A stretch of DNA of 11,734 nt, taken from the NCBI GenBank assembly GCA_947631525.1, contig CANRLQ010000026.1, forward strand, positions 1-11,734. The letters are read 5' to 3'. The translations under genes and the position numbers were made by a program. Source of the DNA: an uncultured Bacilli bacterium. GTDB lineage: Bacteria > Bacillota_I > Bacilli_A > RF39 > UBA660. The notes beneath the pieces were generated by a model. That model did no database searches. It had not been told where the DNA came from and saw only the letters and a list, made by a program, of their open reading frames with translations. Positions 1-6,850 of the stretch are shown here, piece by piece (position 1 is the first letter of the stretch; each line of letters opens with the position of its first letter).

Positions 1-75
1 GAATCAGCAAGTATAAATGCAAGTACAAATATTGATTTAACTTCTTATGAAAAAATTGAATTCAAAGTAAATTAG
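1..75 (+). CDS. 3' end of an unidentified protein-coding gene (partial)
   Basis: Frame 1 is open from the window edge to a TAG at 73-75 and gives the last 24 residues of a protein, ending ...TSYEKIEFKVN. A good terminator follows 6 bases later, which supports this as a genuine gene end. The tail is Ser/Thr/Asn-rich and then mixed polar, with no motif I recognise. In Bacillus-like genomes recA or cinA often lies just upstream of rny, but nothing in these 24 residues identifies either, so I assign no function. Confidence 0.6.
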   Translation, partial: ESASINASTNIDLTSYEKIEFKVN

Positions 76-81
76 AATAAA

Positions 82-108
82 AGATAAGGTAAATCCTTAT
101 TTTTTTTC
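82..108 (+). terminator. Rho-independent terminator of the upstream gene
   Basis: ATAAGG (84-89), a 5-nt loop and CCTTAT (95-100) form a perfect 6-bp stem, extendable at the base by A-T pairs and one G-T wobble. A run of T (100-107) follows. It sits directly after the stop at 75 and directly before the rny promoter, so it separates the two transcription units. Confidence 0.85.
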
Positions 109-137
109 TTGACCAAAATTTAAATCCATATTATAAT
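109..137 (+). promoter_or_regulatory. Sigma-A type promoter of rny
   Basis: TTGACC (109-114, 5/6 to TTGACA) and TATAAT (132-137, 6/6) are separated by exactly 17 bp. Transcription would start near 143-145, giving a leader of about 45 nt. This is one of the two best promoters in the window; the other precedes the valS T-box. Confidence 0.85.
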
Positions 138-141
138 TAAA

Positions 142-162
142 TTAGTAAATAAAATTTACTAA
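142..162. repeat. Perfect dyad at the rny transcription start (operator or 5'-terminal hairpin)
   Basis: TTAGTAAAT (142-150) and ATTTACTAA (154-162) are exact reverse complements separated by AAA. The dyad starts 4 bases after the -10 hexamer, so it covers the predicted start site. As DNA it could be an operator. As RNA it would be a 9-bp hairpin at the very 5' end of the rny mRNA. It is not a terminator, because no T-run follows and the SD and gene come next. Confidence 0.65.
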
Positions 163-188
163 ATATATAATTTAAATGGAGGGATAAT

Positions 189-1742
189 ATGAATCAGAGT
201 ATGTTCTCCATTTTACTAGGAATAATAGGATTTTTTATTGGAATAATTGCAATGATTATTTTCAATTACATTAAAGTTTCTGCATCAGAAAAGAAGGCAA
301 ATAAAATATTAGAGATTGCTAAAAAAGAAGCAGAAAAAATAAAAAGGGATAATATTTTAGAAGCAAAAGAAGAAGTACATACATTAAAAGTTGAAACTGA
401 AAAAGAAATAAAAGAAAAGAAAAATGAAATAAAAGAAGCTGAAGAAAGATTATTATCTCGTGAAAGTAGTATCGATAGACGAGATGAAATGATTCAAAAT
501 CGAGAAAAATTGTTAGAAAATAAAGAGAATAATTTAATTGATAAACAAAAAGAAATCCAAGAAGAACAAGTAAAAGTGGAAGAAATAAAAAATCAACAAC
601 TTCAAGAATTAGAAAAAATATCTGGTTTATCTAAAAAAAGTGCCAGAGAAATGGTGTTAAAAAAAGTAGAAGAAATGATGAATTTAGAAATAGCATCATA
701 TATTAAAGAACGCGAATCAGAAGCTAAATTAGAAGTAGATAAAAAAGCCAAAACAATGCTTGTTTCATGTATGCAAAAATATGCTAGTGATGTGGCAAAT
801 GAACAAACTGTAACTGTTGTTGAATTACCTAATGATGAAATGAAAGGTAGAATAATAGGTAGAGAAGGAAGAAATATTAGAACGATAGAAGCAGTAACAG
901 GAGTTGATTTAATAATCGATGATACTCCAGAAGCTATAGTTTTATCATCATTTGATCCATTTAGAAGAGAGGTTGCTAGAGTAACACTTGAAACTCTTAT
1001 AAAAGATGGGAGAATTCACCCAACGAGAATAGAAGAGTTATATGATAAAACAAATAAAGAAATGAATGTTAAAGTTAGAGAATATGGAGAGTCAGCATTG
1101 TTTGATTTAGGTATTACTAAAGTGGATGCTGAATTAGTAGAATTAATAGGTAAACTTCATTTTAGAACAAGTTTTGGTCAAAATGCTTTAATGCATTCAA
1201 TCGAAGTTGCAAATATATCTGGTTTGTTAGCAGCAGAGTTAGGTGAAAATACAACCTTAGCTAAAAGAGCTGGACTTCTTCATGATATAGGGAAAGCTGT
1301 TGATCATGAAATAGAAGGTAGTCATGTTACGATTGGTAGTGAAATTGCTAAAAAATATAAAGAATCAGATATTGTAATAAATGCTATTGAATCACATCAT
1401 GGTGACACAGAAGCAACAAGTATTATATCAGTCATAGTAGCAATAGCAGATGCATTGTCAGCTTCTCGTCCAGGAGCTAGAAGTGATTCATTAGAAAATT
1501 ATGTAAAAAGATTAAAAGATTTAGAGAATATTGCAAATAGCATTGAAGGTGTAGATAAATCATATGCTGTTCAAGCAGGTAGAGAAGTTAGAGTTATTGT
1601 TAAACCTGAAGAAATAGATGATTTAGGAAGTTATAAGGTAGCACGTGATATAAAAACAAAAATTGAAAATGAACTTCAATATCCAGGTACAATAAAAGTA
1701 ACAGTTGTAAGAGAAACAAGAGCAGTAGAAGAAGCAAAATAG
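189..1742 (+). CDS. rny: Ribonuclease Y, membrane-anchored endoribonuclease of mRNA decay
   Basis: RNase Y makes the initiating endonucleolytic cuts in mRNA turnover of low-GC Gram-positives, at the inner face of the membrane. The 517-aa protein has the full family architecture and close to its usual length (about 520). There is an N-terminal membrane helix (about residues 5-26) and a long Lys/Glu-rich coiled coil (about 30-200). A KH RNA-binding domain follows with the GRIIGREGRNIR signature at 220-231. The HD phosphohydrolase domain carries the metal-binding His-Asp pair LLHDIGKA (H365-D366) and the SHHGD motif (402-406). The start is fixed by GGAGGG at 178-183, 5 nt before ATG, and by the membrane helix that begins at once. 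It has its own promoter and a terminator overlapping its stop codon, so it is probably monocistronic. The start-site dyad may influence its expression. Nothing is truncated or missing. Confidence 0.97.
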   Translation: MNQSMFSILLGIIGFFIGIIAMIIFNYIKVSASEKKANKILEIAKKEAEKIKRDNILEAKEEVHTLKVETEKEIKEKKNEIKEAEERLLSRESSIDRRDEMIQNREKLLENKENNLIDKQKEIQEEQVKVEEIKNQQLQELEKISGLSKKSAREMVLKKVEEMMNLEIASYIKERESEAKLEVDKKAKTMLVSCMQKYASDVANEQTVTVVELPNDEMKGRIIGREGRNIRTIEAVTGVDLIIDDTPEAIVLSSFDPFRREVARVTLETLIKDGRIHPTRIEELYDKTNKEMNVKVREYGESALFDLGITKVDAELVELIGKLHFRTSFGQNALMHSIEVANISGLLAAELGENTTLAKRAGLLHDIGKAVDHEIEGSHVTIGSEIAKKYKESDIVINAIESHHGDTEATSIISVIVAIADALSASRPGARSDSLENYVKRLKDLENIANSIEGVDKSYAVQAGREVRVIVKPEEIDDLGSYKVARDIKTKIENELQYPGTIKVTVVRETRAVEEAK

Positions 1743-1762
1743 ACTTTTTAAAGTCTATTTTT
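1740..1762 (+). terminator. Terminator of rny, overlapping the stop codon
   Basis: TAGACTTT (1740-1747) and AAAGTCTA (1750-1757) are exact reverse complements; in RNA the stem would be 7 bp closed by a tetraloop. T5 follows at 1758-1762. The rny stop codon TAG is the first triplet of the stem, so translation termination and the hairpin overlap. Confidence 0.85.
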
Positions 1763-1783
1763 GTATGTTAATTTATAAAATTA

Positions 1784-1812
1784 TAGACAAGAAAAAATGT
1801 TCGTGATAAAAT
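1784..1812 (+). promoter_or_regulatory. Promoter of the Y-family polymerase gene (extended -10)
   Basis: TAGACA (1784-1789, 5/6) and TAAAAT (1807-1812, 5/6) have 17-bp spacing, with TG at 1804-1805 giving an extended -10 (TGATAAAAT). The predicted start is near 1819, so the leader is very short and opens just before the SD GAGGTGA (1821-1827). No LexA/DinR-type box (CGAAC-N4-GTTCG) is present, so there is no visible SOS control. Confidence 0.7.
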
Positions 1813-1831
1813 TAAACATAGAGGTGATAAG

Positions 1832-3037
1832 ATGAATAGAATAATAATGCATATCGATGTTAACAATGCTTTCTTATCATGGACTGCTTTAGATTTATTA
1901 AATAAAGGATATAAATATGATATTAGAAATAGTTACGCAGTAATAGGTGGCGATGAAAAAAAAAGAAGTGGTATTGTTTTAGCTAAAAGTAATTCAGCTA
2001 AAAAATTAGGAATAGTAACAGGAGAAACACTATACAGTGCTAGAAATAAATGTAAAATATTAAAAACTTATCCACCTAATTATCAATGGTATCAAGAAAT
2101 GTCAAAAAAACTATTTAATCTTTTAAGTAAATATACAGATGATATCGAAATAGCTTCAATAGATGAATGTTATCTAGACTATACAAAAATAAAACATATA
2201 TATGGTGATGAAGTAAAATTTGCTCATAAAATAAAAAAAGAAATATATGATACTTTAAAATTTACAGTTAATATAGGAATTGCCAATAATAAATTATGTG
2301 CCAAAATGGCTAGTGATTTTGAAAAACCATATAAAGTACATACATTGTATGATTATGAAATTAAAACAAAAATGTATCCACTTTATATAGGTGATTTATT
2401 TGGAATAGGTAAAAAAACAGTTCCTAAATTAGAAAAATTAGGAATAAAAACAATTGAAGATTTAGCTAATTATGATGAATTAAAATTAGCTAAATACTTT
2501 AAAAATCAAGCAATTAAAATGATTAATAGTGCTAAAGGAATAAATAATGAACCAGTTAAAAAAGAAAGAGATGAAAGAAAGTGTTTAAGTAATGAAACTA
2601 CTTTAAGTCATGATTTAACTGATAAATTGGAAATATATGATATTTTAAATAAAATATCTGATAATTTAGCTCGTGCACTTCGAAAAGAAGAAAAATATGC
2701 TAATGTTGTTGAAGTACATCTAAAGGATAATATGTTTAAAAAATTTTCCCATCAAAAAAAATTGAATAATGCGACTAATTTAACAAATGAAATATATGAA
2801 GCATCAAAAGAATTACTAAATGAAATGTATAATAATGAACCAATTAGATTAATTGGTATTAAATTGGACAAATTAGTAACAAAAAGTAACCATCAAGTAT
2901 CTTTATTCGAACAAGTAGAAAATAGAGAAGATGATTTAAAATTAGAAAAAACAATTGATCAATTACAAGAAAAATTTGGTTCTAAAATAATAACAAGAGC
3001 TAATGTAAAGGGTAATGAAATAAAAAAGAAATATTAA
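1832..3037 (+). CDS. dinB: Y-family DNA polymerase (DinB/UmuC superfamily, Pol IV-like)
   Basis: Probable translesion DNA polymerase that inserts nucleotides opposite damaged template bases. The 401-aa protein shows the Y-family order. The palm starts with HIDVNNAF, holding metal ligand D9 and, by position, F14 as the likely steric gate against ribonucleotides. The catalytic SIDE motif is at 109-112 (D111, E112). A helix-hairpin-helix thumb follows (GIGKKTVPKLEKLGI, about 189-203), then a little-finger domain with SNETTL. QVSLFE at 355-360 fits a sliding-clamp (DnaN) binding peptide, leaving about 40 charged residues after it. In classical DinB the second position of the first motif is D-M-D; here it is D-V-N, as I recall from a Clostridia/Bacilli subgroup, so 'Pol IV' is a family-level name. 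The SD GAGGTGA lies 4 nt before ATG. It has its own promoter and no obvious terminator before tex, so some co-transcription with tex is possible. Confidence 0.9.
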   Translation: MNRIIMHIDVNNAFLSWTALDLLNKGYKYDIRNSYAVIGGDEKKRSGIVLAKSNSAKKLGIVTGETLYSARNKCKILKTYPPNYQWYQEMSKKLFNLLSKYTDDIEIASIDECYLDYTKIKHIYGDEVKFAHKIKKEIYDTLKFTVNIGIANNKLCAKMASDFEKPYKVHTLYDYEIKTKMYPLYIGDLFGIGKKTVPKLEKLGIKTIEDLANYDELKLAKYFKNQAIKMINSAKGINNEPVKKERDERKCLSNETTLSHDLTDKLEIYDILNKISDNLARALRKEEKYANVVEVHLKDNMFKKFSHQKKLNNATNLTNEIYEASKELLNEMYNNEPIRLIGIKLDKLVTKSNHQVSLFEQVENREDDLKLEKTIDQLQEKFGSKIITRANVKGNEIKKKY

Positions 3038-3051
3038 AAAAAAACAAATTG

Positions 3052-3060
3052 TGATATACT
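3052..3060 (+). promoter_or_regulatory. Possible extended -10 promoter of tex
   Basis: TGATATACT (3052-3060) reads as TGn plus a 5/6 match to TATAAT, inside the 44-bp gap between the polymerase gene and tex. No convincing -35 is seen 17 bp upstream, where the polymerase stop codon lies. The predicted start near 3067 leaves a short leader with a modest SD (AGTAGG, 3071-3076). The surrounding GTGATA string recurs in two other promoters of this window. Confidence 0.5.
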
Positions 3061-3081
3061 TATTAAAGAAAGTAGGTTTTT

Positions 3082-5244
3082 ATGAATAGCGAAATAATAA
3101 AGAATATAAGTTTAGATTTAAATATAACAGAATCACAAGTAGAAAAAACATTGACTTTACTAAGTGAAGGAAACACAATTCCATTTATAGCTAGATATCG
3201 TAAAGAAGCAACAGGAGCTTTAGATGAAGAAAAAATAAGAAGTATAAATGAAGTATATGAATATCAAGTAAATTTACTTAAAAGAAAAGAAGATGTTATT
3301 AGATTAATCGATGAAAAAGGTTTAATGACAGATGAGTTAAAAAATAAAATTATGGCTGCAACTAAATTAGTAGAAGTAGAAGATTTATATAGACCATATA
3401 AAGAAAAGAAAAAAACAAAGGCAACAGATGCAATTAATAATGGACTAGAACCATTAGCTAAAATGATTATGTCTTTTCCAACTAAAGGTGATATAGATTT
3501 ATTAGTAGCAAATTATATAAATGATAAGGTAAAAACAAAAGAAGAATGTATAGAAGGAGCAATGTATATAATTGCTGAATGGATAAGTGATAACGCTTAT
3601 TATCGTAAATGGATTAGAAACTATACATATAGAAATGGTATGATTTTTTGTAAAGTAAAAAAGGAAAATTCTGATGATAATAAAGTTTATGAAATGTATT
3701 ACAACTATAGCGAAAAAGTAAAAGAAATAAAACCTCATAGAATACTTGCTATTAATAGAGCTGAAAAAGAAAAAGTAATAACTGTAAATATTGATATTAA
3801 TACTGATGAAATAATACAATTTCTAGAAAGTAAATTAATCAAGAATGATAAAAGCTTTGTAGTAGAAATTGTAAAAAATGCTATTAAGGATAGTTATAAA
3901 AGATTAATTTCTCCATCAATTGAAAGAGAGATTAGAAGTGATTTAAAAGAAAAAGCTGAAGAAGTTGCAATTAATAACTTTGGTAAAAATTTAGAAAATT
4001 TATTATTACAACCACCAATAAAAGAAAAAATCGTTTTAGCTTTTGATCCAGGATTTATTAATGGATGTAAAATAGCTGTTGTTGATAAAAATGGTAAATA
4101 TCTAGATTCTACAGTTATAAAACCATTTTTAAAAAATATAAATGCTGAAGAGATAAAAAAATGTAAAGAAAAAATTGTAAATTTAGTAAAAAAATACAAT
4201 GTAGATATAATTGCAATAGGTAATGGAACAGCATCAAGAGAAAGTGAAAAATTTTGTAGTGAACTTATAAAAGAATATTCTTTAAATTGTAAATATATTA
4301 TTGTATCAGAAGCAGGTGCTTCTATTTATAGTGCATCTAAGTTAGCTATAGAGGAATTTCCTGATTTAGAAGTAGAAAAAAGAAGTGCTGTAAGTATTGG
4401 AAGAAGATTACAAGATCCTCTATCAGAATTAGTTAAAATACCTCCAGAAGGAATAGGAGTAGGACTTTATCAACATGATGTGTCTAGTAAAGATTTAAAA
4501 GAAAGCTTAGATTTTGTTGTTACTAAAGCAGTTAATAGTGTTGGAGTTAATATAAATACAGCTTCTACATCTTTGTTAAAATACATTTCAGGATTAACAA
4601 AAAAGAATATTGAAAAAATAATTGAATATAGAGAAAAGAATGGGAAAATAAATTCTAGGGAAGAAATAAAGAATAAAAAAATTTTAACCGATAAAACATA
4701 TGAACAAGCAATTGGTTTTCTAAGAATTACTGATGGTAAAAATATTTTAGATCAAACAAGTATTCACCCTGAAAGTTATAGTACTACTTTAAAACTATTA
4801 GAACTATTAAATTTAAAAATAGAAGATATTGGTAGTGATGTATTAAAAGAAAAAGTAGATAATATAGATACAGAAAAATATTCTAAATTATTAAATACCG
4901 ATATATATACATTAAATGATATAATTAAATCTTTAATAAGCCCTAAATTAGATCCTCGTGATGAAATGCCTCAACCTCTTTTAAAAAGTGATGTTTTAGA
5001 AATAAAAGATTTAAAAATTGGTATGAAATTACAAGGAACAGTCAGAAATGTTGTTGATTTTGGAGCATTTATTGACATAGGCTTACATAATGATGGATTG
5101 GTTCATATATCTAAAATAACAGATAAATATATTAAACACCCTAATGAAGTACTAAGTGTAGGGGATATAATTGATTGTTATGTAGATGATATTAATATTG
5201 AAAAAGAAAAGGTTTCTCTAACTTTATTAAAAAACGATAATTAA
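3082..5244 (+). CDS. tex: Tex family S1-domain RNA-binding protein (YqgF/HhH/S1)
   Basis: Tex (Spt6-like) is a conserved cytoplasmic nucleic-acid-binding protein linked to transcription and RNA metabolism; its exact role varies between species. The 720-aa length is normal. The helical N-terminal region carries the family signature IPFIARYRKEATG (34-46), then the VEDLYRPYKEKKKT region. The YqgF/RNase H-like domain starts around 318, with FDPGFINGCKIAVVD (D322). Next are family motifs EAGASIYSASKLA, RSAVSIGRRLQDPLSELVKI and GVGLYQHDV, then a helix-hairpin-helix segment from about 485 (SVGVNINTASTSLL). The linker DPRDEMPQPLL leads into a C-terminal S1 domain (about 644-720: GTVRNVVDFGAFIDIG...GLVHIS). 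No domain is lost. The start has a weak SD (AGTAGG) but the N-terminus matches the family. It shares a bidirectional terminator with the converging gene at 5255-6721. Confidence 0.96.
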   Translation: MNSEIIKNISLDLNITESQVEKTLTLLSEGNTIPFIARYRKEATGALDEEKIRSINEVYEYQVNLLKRKEDVIRLIDEKGLMTDELKNKIMAATKLVEVEDLYRPYKEKKKTKATDAINNGLEPLAKMIMSFPTKGDIDLLVANYINDKVKTKEECIEGAMYIIAEWISDNAYYRKWIRNYTYRNGMIFCKVKKENSDDNKVYEMYYNYSEKVKEIKPHRILAINRAEKEKVITVNIDINTDEIIQFLESKLIKNDKSFVVEIVKNAIKDSYKRLISPSIEREIRSDLKEKAEEVAINNFGKNLENLLLQPPIKEKIVLAFDPGFINGCKIAVVDKNGKYLDSTVIKPFLKNINAEEIKKCKEKIVNLVKKYNVDIIAIGNGTASRESEKFCSELIKEYSLNCKYIIVSEAGASIYSASKLAIEEFPDLEVEKRSAVSIGRRLQDPLSELVKIPPEGIGVGLYQHDVSSKDLKESLDFVVTKAVNSVGVNINTASTSLLKYISGLTKKNIEKIIEYREKNGKINSREEIKNKKILTDKTYEQAIGFLRITDGKNILDQTSIHPESYSTTLKLLELLNLKIEDIGSDVLKEKVDNIDTEKYSKLLNTDIYTLNDIIKSLISPKLDPRDEMPQPLLKSDVLEIKDLKIGMKLQGTVRNVVDFGAFIDIGLHNDGLVHISKITDKYIKHPNEVLSVGDIIDCYVDDINIEKEKVSLTLLKNDN

Positions 5245-5271
5245 AAAGTCAAAATTAATTTGACTTTTTTT
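5243..5271. terminator. Bidirectional terminator between tex and the radical-SAM/methyltransferase gene
   Basis: AAAAAGTCAAA (5243-5253) and TTTGACTTTTT (5259-5269) form a perfect 11-bp stem with a 5-nt loop. T-runs on the 3' side of each strand allow it to work in both directions. The tex stop codon (5242-5244) touches its left foot, and the stop codon of the minus-strand gene (5255-5257) is in the loop, so the two convergent genes are packed as tightly as the hairpin allows. Confidence 0.85.
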
Positions 5272-6721
5272 GTATTTCTATTAAATAAGGAGCTACTTCA
5301 TTATCAGTATTTCTATAAATATTAATTTTATTGTTTATAGTTTTTAGAAATTTATTTATTTCATTGTTTTCTTTTAACCCTTCTTCATGACCTTTATATA
5401 TAACAATTAAAATTCTTCCTTTATCATTTAATAATGGTAAAGCTTTTTTTATAGAATCGATTGTTGTTACATAATTAGTTGTAATATTTTTATCACCGTT
5501 TGGTAAATAACCTAAATTATATAAAACTAAACTTATTTTATTTTTATAATCACTTAGATGAATATCGATATTAGAATGACTATCATTAATCAATGTATAA
5601 TTATTATAATTGACTAACAAATTAGAAGTTCTTTTTATTGCTTCTTTTTGAATATCAAATCCAAAAACATGACCTTTTTTAGTAATATTTGCTAAAAATA
5701 AAGTATCATTACCATTTCCAATTGTTGCATCAACGACAATATCTTTTTCCTTTATATTTTTTTCAATAATTTGTCTTACCTTATTTAAAATTGATAAATT
5801 AAATCCTTGATATGTATTTCTTCTAACTAATTCTTTATCTATTTCATTTAAAACACCAAATTTTTTTAATGTCCAACTTGGTTCTATGAGTTCATCTTCT
5901 TTAGGATCACCTGTAATTCTATTAATAACGATTTCCGGTTTTAAATTTTCTAATTGATCACAAACAATATCAACATATTGTTCTTTTGATAATATATTAA
6001 ATTTTTCTTTATTATAAATTTTTGCTAATTTAGTGTTTTTTAAAATATGCAACATATGAATTTTAATACCTTGAATATCTAATTTGTTTAAATATTTTGC
6101 TGTTTCAATCATCATTTCTTTTGTTTCATAAGGAAGGCCATTTATAATATGGACAACAACATTTATATTTCTCTTACGTAATTTTTTAACACATTCATTA
6201 AAACATTCAAGAGAATGACATCTATTAATAAAAATAGAAGTTTTTTCATGTATAGTTTGAAGACCTAATTCAACAGTTAAAAAAGTTCTTTTATTTAAAT
6301 CACTTAAATAATCTAAACATTCATCACTTATACAATCAGGTCTTGTAGCAATATTAAGACCAATAACATTATCCAATTTTAAAATTGGTTCAAACTTTTC
6401 TTTTAGTATAGAAACATCTGCATAAGTATTACTGTGTGCTTGAAAATATCCAATATATTTACTGTTTGGCCATTTTTTCAATAAGACATTTTTAACATAA
6501 TTAAATTGGTCAATTAGATTATCTGTTTGTTTACCAGCAAAATCACCACTACCTAAATTAGAACAATATATACATCCTCCAGTACCAACTGTACCATCGA
6601 TATTTGGACATGTAAAACCAGCATTTAAACTAACTTTAAAAACTTTAGAATTGAATTTAGTTTTATAAAAATAATTTAATGTATGGTATCTTTTGTTATC
6701 CATAGAATACTTAAAATCCAT
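5255..6721 (-). CDS. Fused radical-SAM protein (YtqA/MnmL-like) and SAM methyltransferase (YtqB/MnmM-like)
   Basis: One 488-aa protein with two domains. Residues about 1-300 are a radical-SAM domain of the YtqA type (TIGR01212). It has the variant cysteine set C38, C50 and C53 in CPNIDGTVGTGGCIYC, expected to hold the 4Fe-4S cluster, plus IGLNIATRPDC and VELGLQTIHEKT. Residues about 305-488 are a YtqB-type methyltransferase (rRNA_methylase, PF06962) with SAM motif I DATIGNGNDT (331-340), the acidic FDIQKEA and the family signature NLGYLPNGDK (402-411). In Bacillus subtilis these are separate neighbouring genes. From memory, recent work assigns YtqB (MnmM) to methylating nm5(s2)U to mnm5(s2)U in tRNA, and YtqA (MnmL) to the preceding step from cmnm5; the fusion would do both. 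The start at 6721 is preferred over Met7 because GGTGG lies just upstream. The gene is monocistronic on its strand, with its own promoter and terminator. Confidence 0.88.
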   Translation of the reverse strand: MDFKYSMDNKRYHTLNYFYKTKFNSKVFKVSLNAGFTCPNIDGTVGTGGCIYCSNLGSGDFAGKQTDNLIDQFNYVKNVLLKKWPNSKYIGYFQAHSNTYADVSILKEKFEPILKLDNVIGLNIATRPDCISDECLDYLSDLNKRTFLTVELGLQTIHEKTSIFINRCHSLECFNECVKKLRKRNINVVVHIINGLPYETKEMMIETAKYLNKLDIQGIKIHMLHILKNTKLAKIYNKEKFNILSKEQYVDIVCDQLENLKPEIVINRITGDPKEDELIEPSWTLKKFGVLNEIDKELVRRNTYQGFNLSILNKVRQIIEKNIKEKDIVVDATIGNGNDTLFLANITKKGHVFGFDIQKEAIKRTSNLLVNYNNYTLINDSHSNIDIHLSDYKNKISLVLYNLGYLPNGDKNITTNYVTTIDSIKKALPLLNDKGRILIVIYKGHEEGLKENNEINKFLKTINNKINIYRNTDNEVAPYLIEIQKKSN

Positions 6722-6727
6722 AAGACC

Positions 6728-6764
6728 ACCATAATTAATTATAGCAAAAATAATTGATTATGGT
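6728..6764. repeat. Long inverted repeat spanning the promoter of the fusion gene
   Basis: ACCATAATTAATTA (6728-6741) faces TAATTGATTATGGT (6751-6764) with one mismatch across 14-base arms and a 9-bp centre. On the minus strand it covers the -10 (6738-6743), the predicted start site (about 6731) and the inner edge of the -35 (6762-6767). Because it lies mostly upstream of the start site it is not a transcribed hairpin. It is better read as a possible protein-binding site, though the region is extremely AT-rich. Confidence 0.5.
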
Positions 6765-6767
6765 TAA
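6738..6767 (-). promoter_or_regulatory. Promoter of the radical-SAM/methyltransferase gene
   Basis: Read on the minus strand, TTAACC (6767-6762) and TATAAT (6743-6738) are separated by 18 bp, with TGC just before the -10 (extended -10, TGCTATAAT). Transcription would start near 6731, leaving a leader of only about 10 nt that consists essentially of the SD (GGTGG, 6730-6726) before ATG at 6721. Confidence 0.7.
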
Positions 6768-6781
6768 ATTATTATAAAAAA

Positions 6782-6798
6782 TTGTTAAAATTTAACAA
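6782..6798. repeat. Perfect palindrome TTGTTAAAATTTAACAA in the divergent intergenic region
   Basis: TTGTTAAA (6782-6789) and TTTAACAA (6791-6798) are exact reverse complements around a single central A. The left arm contains the TTGTTA that would be the -35 of the upstream carrier promoter. It lies about 15 bp beyond the -35 of the opposite gene. The size, symmetry and position are those of a dimeric repressor operator; no specific regulator is identified. Confidence 0.6.
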
Positions 6799-6832
6799 AA
6801 GTCTTTATAATTTAAAATAAGTTTGGTATAAT
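6782..6832 (+). promoter_or_regulatory. Tandem promoters of the membrane carrier gene
   Basis: Two perfect TATAAT hexamers lie 21 bp apart. P1 is TTGTTA (6782-6787, inside the palindrome), an 18-bp spacer and TATAAT (6806-6811), starting near 6818. P2 is TTTATA (6804-6809), 17 bp and TGG-TATAAT (6827-6832, extended -10). P2 would start near 6838, almost exactly at the SD AGGAGG (6838-6843). P1 gives a more ordinary leader and could be blocked by a protein bound to the palindrome. Confidence 0.6.
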
Positions 6833-6850
6833 TAAATAGGAGGTTATGAT

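Noticed and set aside
1784..1831. LexA/DinR box in front of the Y-family polymerase
   Set aside because: Only GTTCG is present, without a CGAAC partner at 4-bp spacing.
3502..4199. Two minus-strand open frames (3502-3819, 3894-4199)
   Set aside because: They are antisense to tex, with Phe/Tyr/Ser-rich composition typical of the complement of AT-rich coding DNA and no SD.
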